This document shows positions 32,780-43,572 of a stretch of 64,000 nucleotides of DNA, piece by piece. Origin of the DNA: Acanthococcus lagerstroemiae. Lineage: Eukaryota > Arthropoda > Insecta > Hemiptera > Eriococcidae. Below the pieces are notes generated by a model, which saw only the letters and a program-made list of their open reading frames with translations, was not told where the DNA came from and made no database searches. The stretch's first letter is position 1. Each line of letters starts with the position of its first letter. A program made the position numbers and the translations under genes. The stretch is taken from the NCBI GenBank assembly GCA_031841125.1, contig CM063112.1, positions 17,324,603 to 17,388,602 on the forward strand, read 5' to 3'.

Positions 32780-33418
32780 CGGGAGGAAAGTGTGACATTC
32801 GGAATCAGCGACTTCGAAAACCCCCTTTTCGATAGTCTGTTTGCTAGGTCATGATACTTCAATTTTGGACGGATTTTGGTCATCTCGAGACCCCTTACCC
32901 CCAAATTTGATGAATTTTGAAATTTTTTTCATGGATTCATACTCTGGAGGAAGTTTCCTATTCAACGATGTGCGTGAAGCCACTTTAATAATCAGCATTC
33001 AGAAGAAAGTCAAAATTTGGTGAATAGGAACCAATTTTAGGTTGAGAATTTGGATTTTAAAGCCCTAAACTGGGTTAAATCGTGTATTCAGAACTCGTGA
33101 CCTCGAGAACTTCTCTTTCAATCGTTTGTTTGCTAAGTCATGACACTTTGATTTTTGATAGATTTTGGTCATCTGTTTGCCCCCCAAAATTGATGAATTT
33201 TGAACTTTTTTTCGCGGATTCGTATTTTGCAGGATATGCCCTTTCCAGTGATGTGCATAAAGACATACCTTTCCATTTAAGATTCCGAAGTTGGTGGCAC
33301 GTTACAGCCCCCATAAATGAGGGAGAAAATTTTTCAGATGGCAATTTGTCCGGCAAAGATCCACCGATCGGTTCGGGGAAAAAATGGGGAGGGTAACTTT
33401 CGTGGAACACCAGGTATA
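32780..33418 (-). repeat. right terminal inverted repeat of the foldback element
   Basis: Reverse complement of the left terminus, ending cgtggaacaccaggtata. Two extra, more diverged ~290-bp units lie inside it at about 32,230-32,780 (gatgtgc-type blocks at 33,249, 32,968, 32,669 and 32,380). Confidence 0.8.
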
Positions 33419-36100
33419 CAATCTATTGCAAATAAAAAAACAGTAGCTTAAGAGGGCAATTTTCACGGGAAATTGAAAAAATGTAAGATACAATTTGTAT
33501 TAAAATTGATTTTATGAACACCCTGTTGAACTGATTCCGACCATTTTTTTTCTATGGTTACCATAACTGACCTCTACTATTACCTACTGGTACCATTTTT
33601 CTGTCTATCTCCAGTCGTGAGAAGAAAAAAAATTTCAAGGATAGAGGACTTGTGGAAATTTCACCATCACCACTCAGTCCCTTCAAAAGTATGAGTATGC
33701 AAACATATCTACAAATTGTCGGAGTAGGTTGCCTACTTACCAGGTGGAAGGAGGTCATTGCAGAAGAGACACCCTGTATAAGTGGGAGAATTAAGAATAA
33801 AATTAGGTTCTATATTTTGATTGGTTCTTGAAGGTTCTTGTACACAAAGGCAATGTGCCCGAGTACGGATCTGCTTGTAGTCATGTGACCGTACTCTGAC
33901 AGGTCGTAGATGAGCATTACAGAAACAATGCTCATCATGGTTACATCTGCCATTAGCTCCAATGGTCGATCTAAGTCCAGCTGACTGTAGTTCTACTTGA
34001 ATTCTATTTATATAGGAGAATTATGGTAATAAAATAGGTTCTGATTGGTTCTCGAAGGTTCTTTGTATAGAAAGACGATATGATCGACTAAGAAGCCGCT
34101 CACAGTCATACAACAGAACCCTAAAAAAGTCACAGACAAGCGCACGATTGTAGAACTATAGACTCAAATGGACACTCAGGAATGCTCGTAACCTGAATAA
34201 GGCCGGTCGCTACCCAAAACAGAACTGATACCACCTACTCTGGCTGAAGAAATATGTTTGAAATTCGACGGATTCTTTTAACGTTCGATTACATTACATG
34301 GAAAATCGAATAGAAGGCGAAGCGAAGTCGCCTCGAAAAACTGATATTCGCTGTTTCCGCGTGGTTAGAGTTTGTGCTCGAAAAGCTCTCGCATTTTACG
34401 CGATTGCAAGACGGAAGTTTGGAATCAGATTGTACACATTCCTGTGGCGACGAAGTTACATGAGTTACCGCGTGTAACTGAAACGCTTTTCCGTAAAAAT
34501 CCATTTAAGGAAGCAAAAAGAGAAAGAGGAAGTCTACTTGAAGTTCGTACACATAAAAAAATGCGAAGACGAAGTTGGCTTGATTCGAACTTTTTTCCCT
34601 TTCCTCTTCGAGCGCAAACTTTCGTACATTTTTGAAAATGGATATAATTTAAATAAGAGTTCACAAATCGCGAGCTGCTTCGTGCCAAGGGTGCGAAAAC
34701 TGAACAAAGGCACGCGGAATGGCTTCGACACTATCTCACTTTTTTTTTTTTTTTTTGATTTTTGTCTGTGCAGTTTACTCTACCCTGTGCGAGGGAAGGC
34801 TCTCGCAGCGCTCGATGATTTCGATTGTTTGCTGTTGGGTATTTGGTAATGAGCGGGCTCAGTGGGCTGAAATGAATAAAATACCAACGCGTATCGTTTT
34901 TAACAGATTCTGCTGTGAATTCAATCGAACAAACTTGACGAAACGTTTTTCCCGGCTACACGAGTGATGCTGTATTTTATTTTCCAGGTATACTTGTGTG
35001 TGCAGATATAGAATATAAAAAAAGAAGCTGCGAAACTACCTCGGAAAAAGTTATACCGAGAACAGGGCATTCTTTCCAGCAATTTCCCTATAGTTTTTTG
35101 CTCCTGTTTCATTTCGCCATTTCCCCGCAGCCCGCTTCTACCGATATTTTTAATCCAGAAATGGGATAGGTCTCCTCGCGTGGTTTCCATCCTTCCACGC
35201 GTTTCTCCCTGTCCGGCGACCGGGGAGACGAATTCTATGAGAATAGGATTCGGCGAAAACCAAGAGTGTTATTGGAATGTCACGCAGGGCGGGTAAAAGC
35301 TGAAAACTTCTTCGAGTTGCCAAAAGCTATCTCCCCCGTATCTGGTTCAGAATTAATATCTGGAAGAAAATTTTCTTGTTCGATACAACGTACGCTTTTC
35401 GTGTCTATATGGACCAAAGGAGGGGAAGGAGGAGAAAAAGAAACCGAGTTTAAATAGGATTTATATTAAGGTCTATCATTTTCTATTCCGTTCTTGCTCC
35501 AACTACGATAGGCGCTGCTCTCTCTCTCTTTCTACACACTTTCCTCTCGCCGTGCCCTGATTTAATGGCGATACATTTGGAAGAAGTGTACTTTTTAAAA
35601 TTCCTCGGCAAAGGGTACGCAATTGTGCCGATGCTATGAAAATAAATATTTAAACGATCGATACGGCGCTATTTTGCTATTTTCAGTTCCGCTTTATGGC
35701 GCGAAGCTCTTCGTTTTTGACCTTCGATTCAGAAATTTCAGTTATGGCTTTTCTCCGAGCCGCAAAGGTTGCGAAATGTCCACTATGAATATTTTTTGCA
35801 TCGTTTTATCCCCTTACAAAATGGTAGAGTGCTCATTAATATAGACGTCGGAACAGCTTTCCATTTGTCTTCACCAGAGTTTTTGAAAGTTTAATTCCTT
35901 TCTTGCTGACAGCCTATCTAAAAGTAACGTTGACAAAACAATGTCAAACTCTCGCTTAAGTTATCTCTCGTCTACATGCGGGCATTGTTTCCATAATGCA
36001 CGTATTTTTGGAATTTTCTGGAGTTACATGAACATGTCTAAAATGAAAACATATATTTTGTGAATCTTACATGAGAGCCTAGAAACAGTTTTTGCAATGC
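33419..36100. other. no gene recognised
   Basis: A block containing aggttct..gattggttct(t/c)gaaggttct occurs twice, near 33,810 and 34,045, so part of this stretch is a local duplication. From about 34,280 the base composition becomes more even and looks like ordinary single-copy sequence. ORFs here are at most about 100 codons, overlap on both strands, and match nothing I recognise. Confidence 0.4.
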
Positions 36101-36560
36101 TAATCATTGATCCAGGGATGGGAAAAATCCGGAAACTCCAAGATTTAAATCCAAAATCCTAAATCCTGATTAAAAAAAAGGATATGAATTCAAAGTCTCA
36201 AATCCTTTTTAGAGAAGAAATTCAAATCCTAAATCCTCTCAATTTTCAGAAAAATTGAGATTTTAAATCCAAAATCCAATAACCTGAATTTTGACTTCTA
36301 AATTTCAGTAATTTAATAGTAAGCACCTACGCAATTTTCAATCTACCATTGGCTTAGGACGTTCGCATACAACTTCTGTTGTCTGTAGCCAGAGCTGCTT
36401 AGCTAACCCGAAGCTTTTAGCTGCTATCCGTTAGCCGATCGATATTGGCCCAAAATTAGCTAGCCATTGGCTGGATAATCAGACTACGTTAGCTGTTAGC
36501 TAAGTTTTTAGCTCTTCCGATTGGCGTAGCAACCCTTTCTGTAGCTCAGCGCTAAAATGC
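36100..36560. repeat. simple-sequence clusters (aaatcc and ttagct)
   Basis: From 36,130 to 36,290 the phrase aaatcc(t/a)aaatcc recurs many times on either strand. From 36,385 to 36,515 ttagct / gctaac motifs recur. Both look like degenerate short tandem arrays. Confidence 0.6.
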
Positions 36561-37213
36561 CAATTGGACGCTGTCAAGCAAAAACCGCCCAAACGACATT
36601 TGTTGACAAAATGAGATATTAGTACCGTTAGAGAGAGCATGAAAAGCATAATTTTTTTTAATTGAGCCCCCGATACAAAAGTCTCAGAAATTGTCGATTA
36701 AATCGATTTACATTTGGAAAAAATCGAGGTAATGTTCACATGATAAACTATGGTAAGCGACATAAACATCAATGACAGACTATGCTAAGCGACACAAGAA
36801 ACGAGAATAAAAGAATCCTTTTCAAATCCATATTAAATCAAATCACTTTGCTCTAAAATCGATTCAACCCGGTTTTTGCCATCACTATTGGAAAATAATA
36901 GGCTGGCGAACTTGAGACACTTCATTTGTACTCGAATGCACTTCTATTATTCGAGATTAAACTTCACCTCTCAACCATAAGCAAGTGACTCATCTGTACA
37001 TCCTTATTGGGTCTACAAGTAACTCATACGTTTTTCAATAAACCGCTCTTCAACAAATCTGAATGAACATTATCAGACTTGCGGGGTGTCTGCCAAAACC
37101 GAAAAATAAAAATTCGAGACTTTCTAGGGGTCTATCCAGGATTTTTCGGAGACCTGTAGGAAAATTTTTTCCTCTCATCCTTTCATGAAATCTATGGAGG
37201 GACACATCTAATC

Positions 37214-37217
37214 ATAT
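37214..37217. other. target site duplication, left (ATAT)
   Basis: ATAT directly outside the left LTR matches ATAT at 41,320-41,323 outside the right LTR. A 4-bp duplication is usual for Ty3/gypsy integration. Confidence 0.7.
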
Positions 37218-37482
37218 TGTAAAGGAATTCGCACCAAAAACGCATAAAAAACATGTTATATGAATTTAATCTCACACAACAGAAACAGTAGCTAAATCGC
37301 TTTGAAAACGCACGACTTATCGCATTCAAAACTAGACTCTACGACGACGGCCAGCGGCCTTTATTTACCCCAGTGTTATCGGCAAAACTCCTTATCGCTC
37401 TCGTTATCAATTTTCTATTCTGCTGTTCGAAACATGTTGATCGTTCTTCACTTATCTCGAATGTTCGGGAGCATTTGCCACA
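37218..37482 (-). repeat. 3' LTR of the gypsy element
   Basis: On the element strand it begins tgtggcaaatgctcccg and ends in attcctttaca. It is clearly homologous to the other LTR but with numerous substitutions, so the insertion is not recent. Confidence 0.9.
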
Positions 37483-37495
37483 CTGCCCCCTTCTT
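37483..37495 (-). other. polypurine tract
   Basis: AAGAAGGGGGCAG on the element strand, abutting the 3' LTR, is in the expected place for plus-strand priming. Confidence 0.65.
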
Positions 37496-38490
37496 AAGCC
37501 TGTACGTCCCGGCCAGGCTCCAAATCCTCTTCATGGTCGCCACGCCAGACTGCCAATTAGTCAAGGTGCGCGACTTTGGCTCGTTCACCACCAAGCTTCC
37601 GAATCCGGTGTACAACATTGTTGATCCGCTTGAGCACGATATGTATAGTCCTTCCCAGTGACTCTGTAGCTTCGGGTTTCTTCCTCTCCTTTGTTGCGGA
37701 TTGTGAAACCAGACACAGTCCTCTGCCTGGTAGCCAACCTCGTTAGCCGTGATGTTGTAGCGAGTTTTCATTCGATTGCTGGCAATTTGCAAGTGATTAC
37801 AAACTATATGCGATGAGTTGAATCAAACTTCTCTCTCAATTGGCTAACAAACTCGTCCACCAGTTGTGGTTGTTGAAGTGGAGTTCCAAACTCCAGATCG
37901 CATGGTAATTGTAGCTCCCTGCCAGAAACGACATTTGCGGGAGTGTGCTGCGTACTCTCATGGACGGCTGATCTATAGGGCAACAGGAACAACAGGATGT
38001 GCTGGTCCCAATCTTGTTGGTGCTTGGCAACAACTTTAGCCAGGTAATCCTTAAGCGTTCGATTTAATTGCTCAACCATGCCGTCAGATTATGGATGCAG
38101 CGGAGTAGTTCTCGTCTTCCGAATCTCCAAAAGCTGGTATACTTCTTTGAACAACTAGAAATTTCTCCCCTGGTCTGTATGTGGCTCCAGTGGGACACCA
38201 TAATGTGTGATCCAATTCTCCATCAGCGTCCTGGCCACTACCTCAGCGTCTTGTGTTGGCATTGGGTATACTTCAGGCCATTTACTGAAGTAATTGCCTA
38301 CACACAACACATACCAGTTTCCAGCATCCGAGAGCGAGAATGGTCCTGCAATATCCAATGCGACCCGTTCAAATGAATATCTGACATTGTACGTCTGCAT
38401 CCTCCCGCAAGACTGAGTTTGTGGGCCTTTCACTGCAGCACAAGTTGTGCAACGGCGGCACCAGTCTTCCACATCTTCCTTATACATCGG
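37496..38490 (-). pseudogene. gypsy integrase remnant
   Basis: The element strand has a zinc-binding part with CRRCTTCAAVKG, a core starting ERVALDIAGPF with VGNYFSKW and a HTDQG segment, and then VEQLNRTLKDYL and PANVVSGRELQLP in another frame. The C-terminal region has GYQAEDCVWFHNPQ and KLQSHWEG. These are the usual blocks of a Ty3/gypsy integrase, which joins viral-like cDNA to chromosomal DNA. At least two frameshifts separate the core from the C-terminal part, so it is not functional. Confidence 0.85.
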
Positions 38491-38762
38491 CTGTAGAAGC
38501 GCTCTCGAATCTTGGATAGGGTTTTTGTGGTGCCCGGATGCCCTCCAGATACTTAATCATGTACACCACATAGGATTTTGAGAACCTTCTTCCATGGAAT
38601 GATAGTCTGCCTTCGCAGTGTTGTGCCATCTTCCGACTCTCAGGCGTACACCAGAAGGCCGTCACTAATGCGCAGCGAGTTCCACTGAGCCCACACAGCT
38701 TTCAACTCTTGTGATTGATCCGAAATTTCCCACCACAATGGTCTTTTGGCTGCTTGCTTGGT

Positions 38763-39345
38763 TCATAGATTCCTACTAACGACTTCATCCTCTAGCTGAT
38801 CTTTCTTCAGTGCATCACTAGACTGATGCCCGCTTAATAGACGCGCGTTCCTTCTTCTCCAGTCGCTGACAAAACCAGCAGTCTGCTGGGCACACTCGCC
38901 TTGACAGTTTGTCCGCATTTCCATGGCTTTTGCCTTTCTGGAACTGTATTTCGCAGGAATACTCCTGCACCTGCTGAAGCCACCTCGTGATCTGTCCCTC
39001 CAGATATTTGAAGGACAGGAGCCACTGTGTAATGCCGAATGGTCAGTTTGGAAGGTAAATTTCTGGCCATAGAGATACTTGTGGAACTGGTGTAACGTCT
39101 TGACCACATCAAGGAGCTCTCTCATAGTGACACAGTAGTTCTGCTCAGGCTGTGAAAGAGACTTACTTGCTATAGTAAGCAATGACGCGCTCATTCCCAT
39201 CTTTCAGCTGGGCAAGTATGCCTCCAATGGCTGTGTTGCTTGTGTCTGAGTCCACAATGAACGGCTGCTCCGGCTTTGAAATAGCCAAGACTGGAGCTGT
39301 ACACAACAGCTTCTTCAACTTCTCAAAGGCTTCTGTGCACTTGTC
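38763..39345 (-). pseudogene. gypsy RNase H remnant
   Basis: Contains LSQPEQNYCVTMRELLDVV and FTFQTDHSALH, the characteristic (Y)..T..E.L.VV and TDH..L blocks of gypsy RNase H. A stop separates the N-terminal part (cgttcattgtggactcagac on the element strand, SDTS..AIGG-type) from these. It lies directly downstream of the reverse transcriptase remnant. Confidence 0.8.
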
Positions 39346-39348
39346 AGT

Positions 39349-39750
39349 CTAGACAAATTTCCGGCAATCTTTTATTAGCTGATGCAGTAGTTGGGCAATA
39401 CCAGCAAAGTCTTGGATGTACCTTTGGTAATAGGAATAGAATCCGAGGAAGCTCCTGGTCTGATGCTTGTCTACTGGAACTGCCCACTTTTCCACTGCAG
39501 ATAGCTTATCTGGATCTGTCCTCCAGATTCCTTCCTTGGAGATGACATGGCCCAAGAATCGTACCTCCCTCTGGGCCAGGGAACACTTCTTGGGTGACAG
39601 CTTCATCCTGGCATTCTGGAACCTAAAGAACACTTGTCTGACCTTATCTGGGTGTTGCTGTAGGATGGATCCTCCGAAGATGGCCACATCATTGAGGTAC
39701 ACTGGACGAATCTTGCCTAGTAGGCTTTGCAGGACTATTTCTATCAACTG
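39349..39750 (-). pseudogene. gypsy reverse transcriptase C-terminal half
   Basis: Contains the active-site block as PVYLNDVAIFGG, then FFRFQNARMKLSPKKCSL, VRFLGHVISKEG and RSFLGFYSYYQRYI. The first catalytic aspartate of the usual Y-x-D-D is asparagine here (YLND). Everything N-terminal of this block is missing. The frame continues directly from Gag sequence (LKKAVEAVVEQL), showing an in-frame internal deletion. Confidence 0.85.
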
Positions 39751-40918
39751 CTCCACTACTGCTTCCACAGCTTTCTTCAAGCCTGCCAGTTCCTCTTCCG
39801 TTTCATAGGCCTGGGCTTGTCGGACCATGGCTTTCTTTCTGGAGCTTTCCCGTGTAGTTTCCAGCTCCAAGGCCTGTGTCAAAGCAGATGACCGAGAGTT
39901 TTGGTGGTTGCCAACTCTCACCACCATCTGAATATGTTCGACCTCAATTCCATCAATAAAGGCCTAAAAGCCGCAGTTTCCTCTCTGAATTCTTCCAAGA
40001 ACATTGGGTAGGTGGGGTTGGTGAGGGGAACTATTTCCGCTACAAAGGCTTGTAGCGATTCTCGATTCTCCTCGCCTCTGTGACCGGACCTTCAGTTCCT
40101 GTTTCCGCAGTTGTTTCATATGGGCTTGCCCATATTGGCGTTCCAGGGCTTCCACCAGCTTCTGGAAATTCTTCTGGTCCTTGGTTGAAACCATCATGTG
40201 CACGTCCATTGCGGCTCCTCGCAGGTTGATGACCAATTCTGTGGCATTCATTGCCTCATCTCAGCCAGTAATGGCAGCCGCTGCCTCAAACTGGACAAGG
40301 TAGGTCTCCCTGGAATGCTGACTATTGAACGTTGGCGGTTTCACTTTCACAGAGCCACTACCAGTTGGAACCATTTGGCGTGGTTAACTGTCTGGAGCCT
40401 CCACTGATGATGCACTGGCGGCTGAATCCATCTGGGTAGGCTGCTTGCTACCTGAAGGCACTGCCACTGACATTGTGGTATGGTCAGTTTGAAGTGCCTC
40501 CAATTCTCTTTCCAGCACAGCGACCTGTTGAGAGATTGGTTCAGTCTTCTCATCAACTTCCTTGGCAATATCCGCGTTCAGATCGATCAGGTCTTCTTTC
40601 CTGAGCTGACCAGCCTTCATTTCTTTCATCTTCGTGGACTTTGAGTCTGATCCGTCTTTATGTCGTCCATCTTCTTCGACTGTTCTTCCATTCTCTTCAA
40701 ATGTACTGGAGAGCAGCAGCTGTTGTCGACTCTTCATCTTCTGGCTCTGATGGTTCCACATCAAAGACAAATGTATCCGGGTCCTTACCTTCGCCTTGCA
40801 GATAGGCCTCCAGTCGCCGAACCAGTTCTGGTTTCGAACTTGATGGCGATTAGTCACGGTTCCTCAGTTCCTCCTGGAGCTCTTCCTGCGTCAATTCAAA
40901 TAACTTCATTGGAGCCAT
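39750..40918 (-). pseudogene. gypsy Gag remnant
   Basis: A candidate start at 40,918 reads MAPMKLFELTQEELQEEL, followed by a stop and SKPELVRRLEAYL, resembling an N-terminal SAP-like segment found in some arthropod gypsy Gag proteins. Further on are a coiled, charged middle (ERELEALQTDH) and a capsid-like region with NATELVINLRGAA, FQKLVEALERQYG and RKQELKVRSQRRGE. The zinc knuckle is absent because of the internal deletion. There are several frameshifts. Confidence 0.75.
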
Positions 40919-41033
40919 CGGGAATATGGAAAGTTCCGATGATACTCATTTCTTCAACGGAAACGCCGAATCCACAGACCAAATGTCCAAAGGAATGTCC
41001 AGATGAGATCTTCTTCACAACGCGTATCACCGA

Positions 41034-41051
41034 ATCCCACTTCTGACACCA
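41034..41051 (-). other. primer-binding site candidate
   Basis: TGGTGTCAGAAGTGGGAT on the element strand lies one base inside the 5' LTR. It begins TGG, complementary to the CCA end of a tRNA. The specific tRNA was not determined. Confidence 0.65.
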
Positions 41052-41052
41052 A

Positions 41053-41319
41053 TGTAACGAAATCCGCACTGAAAAACGTACGAAAAACACGTAATAACGA
41101 ATTTAATTTCACACAACACAAACAGTAGCTACATAGCTTTGAAAACGCACGATTTATCGCATCCAAAACTAGACTCTACGGCGATGGCCAGCGGCATTTA
41201 TATACCCCGGCGTCATCGGCGATACTCCTTATCGCACTCGTTATCAATTTTCTATTCTGCTGCTCGAGACGTGTCGATCCTTCTTCACTTATCTCAAATG
41301 TTCGGGAGCATTCGCCACA
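41053..41319 (-). repeat. 5' LTR of the gypsy element
   Basis: Begins tgtggcgaatgctcccg and ends ttcgttaca on the element strand. A TATA-like gtatataaatg lies near its middle and would serve as the promoter. Confidence 0.9.
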
Positions 41320-41468
41320 ATATCAATATTTCTCGCAATATTTGACTTTCCAATTTCCAGAAAAAAATTCCTATTCCCTAGTTAGTTTTTCCAGGGTATA
41401 TTCCGGGTTTTCGGGCACTCTTTGTAAAATCAGGGACTTTCCCTGGTGTTTGGGGGTTTTGGGACCGG

Positions 41469-43040
41469 TAGACACCCTATATACTAGGACAATGAGAGCG
41501 AGGGGAGTGCAAATGAAGAAGGAGGACAATTTAGTCGATCAAGTTGTCACCAGATACATGACATCTATTTTTATTCAAGGTGCCAAGTCGTGCGATCTTC
41601 GTACTGGTCTAAAAATATCAGCCCGTATTCCCGTGCGAGCATCACGTTACTTGTACCAACCTGCGAGCACTATGCTCTGCTAGTGCATCATCTTGCAGAC
41701 GAGTCTGCAACCACGGGAGAGCATTTTCATGTTTTGCTTCTCGAACTGCGTCGACATGAGAATGTCGTCGTCCGCAATCAGTGACCGAATCAATTAAGGA
41801 AGAGTGTGAAGGCAAAAGGAGGCGTTTCCAGTAGTTTTTATTTATTTATTTTCAATCAAAATTTTGTGCATTTTGTGCTCTTCCTCGTGTTTTTTTTTTC
41901 CATAGTAAATATTATTTTAAATACACGCATATTAGAATGTATCAGAACTGATGGCTAAACTGGATACATTAGATAATATGTATATACATATTTTTCAACG
42001 ATTTGGGCGCTCTCTGGTGGTTTTGGGTTTGCCCAAGATTTCTAACGTTACAGCTACCTAGTCTGCACTCTGCACTACCGCCCTAGTTCTATAAAATATC
42101 GCACCAGCAATACTGATCGTATCAGCCCGTCAGGCAATTCATTACAGGTTTTTCCGACAACGGCTCGATGCAGATGGCACTCGAGAACAGTCGGCACATT
42201 ACTCCAGACCTTTTTTCCAATTCAGCAGCGTCCTGCAATCCTACTTACGAGTACGTGAAAACTATTATGGAACCATTTTTTTAGCCCTCTCGACATCGGA
42301 TACCAATCCTTGTCGAAAAGCGACGCCATATTTATCTGATCTACCTCTCTCGCTGACGTTCCATCATACACCTTTGCCCATCAACCGTCCGTACATCCTG
42401 GTATATCCGTGACCTGACAAAACGTAAATCGAATCCGCACGTCACTAGCGGCCGCATGAAAAATTACATTTACAAACGCACTGCCATCGTGGCAAAGTCG
42501 CGCATTTTATGAATGCCGCCCTCGTTCGTCCGTTCGTCCGGCAAATGACATCACGCGGTGACATTTTTTTGCCTTTACACGTCGCCAGTGCGTTATTTTT
42601 GCCTATCCGTTTCTCCGATTCGCAAAAATGGTCTCGAAACTACTACGTTTATTGCGTTAGTTTTTCGCTGCTCGAGAGAAGGAGAAAGAGAGAGAAAGAA
42701 AGAGTTATATAGTCCTCGTTTATCATTACGTCTGCATGACATTGCACAGTGGGGCCATTTTTCACGATACATTTAACGTCGAGCGATTTGTGATTGACGA
42801 ACGTTGGCAGATAGTTTCGAAAATGAAACCATTAGCAGTCAGTCCTTTCCGAACTGCCGGAGTTTTTGGCGGCTCAACACATCAGCCGATTTACGCAGTT
42901 CTAATCGATTGTGTCGCCTTTGCTGACCCTTCGTTTTGCCATTTAAGACGGTCGAGAGTTATAGCGTGTGAAATCAAAACGTGGTCTCCAACGTAAAATG
43001 AGGTTATTTCTAGTTCCATCAACACTGGGGTATACAGGGT
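41469..43040. other. no gene recognised
   Basis: Ordinary-complexity sequence with a GA-rich simple tract (about 42,672-42,705). Plus-strand ORFs up to 87 codons (42,500-43,000) overlap each other in different frames and match no family I recognise. Confidence 0.4.
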
Positions 43041-43249
43041 GTTTAAGATGTGACCGCTTTCGATCGGGTTTTCCCGTCAAAAGGTACTTTATTGTTTGTT
43101 CAACAGGGCTTAGGTTGACCTATGGGCAGCCGTTACATCTGTTTTTCAGCTGTACCCGTAGGTCACCTGTTATACATAACATTAAACAAGTATACACTAT
43201 ACACATATGCATTACTAAGATACGCGTGTAAGCTTATAATAATTGTTTC

Positions 43250-43572
43250 TGTTTTTACTTCTTTTTTTGTTATAACTTGACTTTTCTAGACATTTTCTCA
43301 CTTGCGAAATTGTATACATCAACAAATTCCTCTTTCGTTAGTTCAGTGATGTTTACATTTTCCGAATTAATTTTCATGTTATTCCTTCTCACATTTATAA
43401 TCTTGTTTGTACATTCGAAGAGCGTGTGATTAACGTCGTCAATTTTGTTAGCAAAATTACACTGTCTGCAGTGTGCCCGCCCCTTGAATAATACTGAAAT
43501 GATTTAGGTATTCCGCGAAATTGCCGTGGCCTGTTAGGATTTGGGTGAAATAAAAGTTAGTGTTGAAATGCT
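43250..43572 (-). pseudogene. ORF2 C-terminal tail
   Basis: After a stop at 43,573 another frame continues with FTQILTGHGNFAEYL. This matches the LTGHG..(F)..Y(L) block that precedes the terminal cysteine motif in many Jockey/R1-type ORF2 proteins. The cysteine motif can only be seen with further frame changes. Confidence 0.6.

Larger units (their letters stand above)
29626..33418. mobile_element. 3.8-kb foldback-like element
   Basis: The ends are inverted repeats of about 640 bp: 29,626-30,262 matches the reverse complement of 32,780-33,418. The match includes tatacc(g/t)ggtgtt at the tips and accgatcgg(c/t)gga inside. The termini are built from ~290-bp units (two on the left, four on the right). 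The interior is a ~45-bp minisatellite that is inverted about a point near 30,850. No transposase-like ORF is seen. Long inverted termini made of tandem sub-repeats are the hallmark of foldback elements. A target duplication is not resolved. Confidence 0.75.
37218..41319 (-). mobile_element. Ty3/gypsy LTR retrotransposon, internally deleted
   Basis: A complete minus-strand element by its ends: two 265-267-bp LTRs, an 18-nt primer-binding site candidate, a polypurine tract and a 4-bp target duplication. Inside, Gag, reverse transcriptase, RNase H and integrase follow in gypsy order, but the Gag zinc knuckle, the protease and the N-terminal part of reverse transcriptase are missing. All frames carry stops or shifts. 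At about 4.1 kb it is shorter than typical autonomous gypsy elements. The element cannot be autonomous. Confidence 0.9.
37083..41468. mobile_element. older inverted-repeat element split by the gypsy insertion
   Basis: The left end reads ggggtgtctgccaaaacc (37,083) and the right end reads ggtagacaccct (about 41,468), which are inverted copies of (a/g)gggtgtct(g/a)cc. The remaining flanks, outside the gypsy LTRs, have similar cagg / ttttc blocks. The gypsy element appears to have inserted into this short element. Confidence 0.45.

Noticed and set aside
34372..35457. ORFs of 60-103 codons on both strands as a host gene
   Set aside because: They overlap in different frames and strands, are no longer than expected by chance at this composition, and show no family motif.
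37302..37661. Plus-strand ORFs across the gypsy LTR and element
   Set aside because: They are antisense shadows of the LTR and the integrase remnant on the minus strand.
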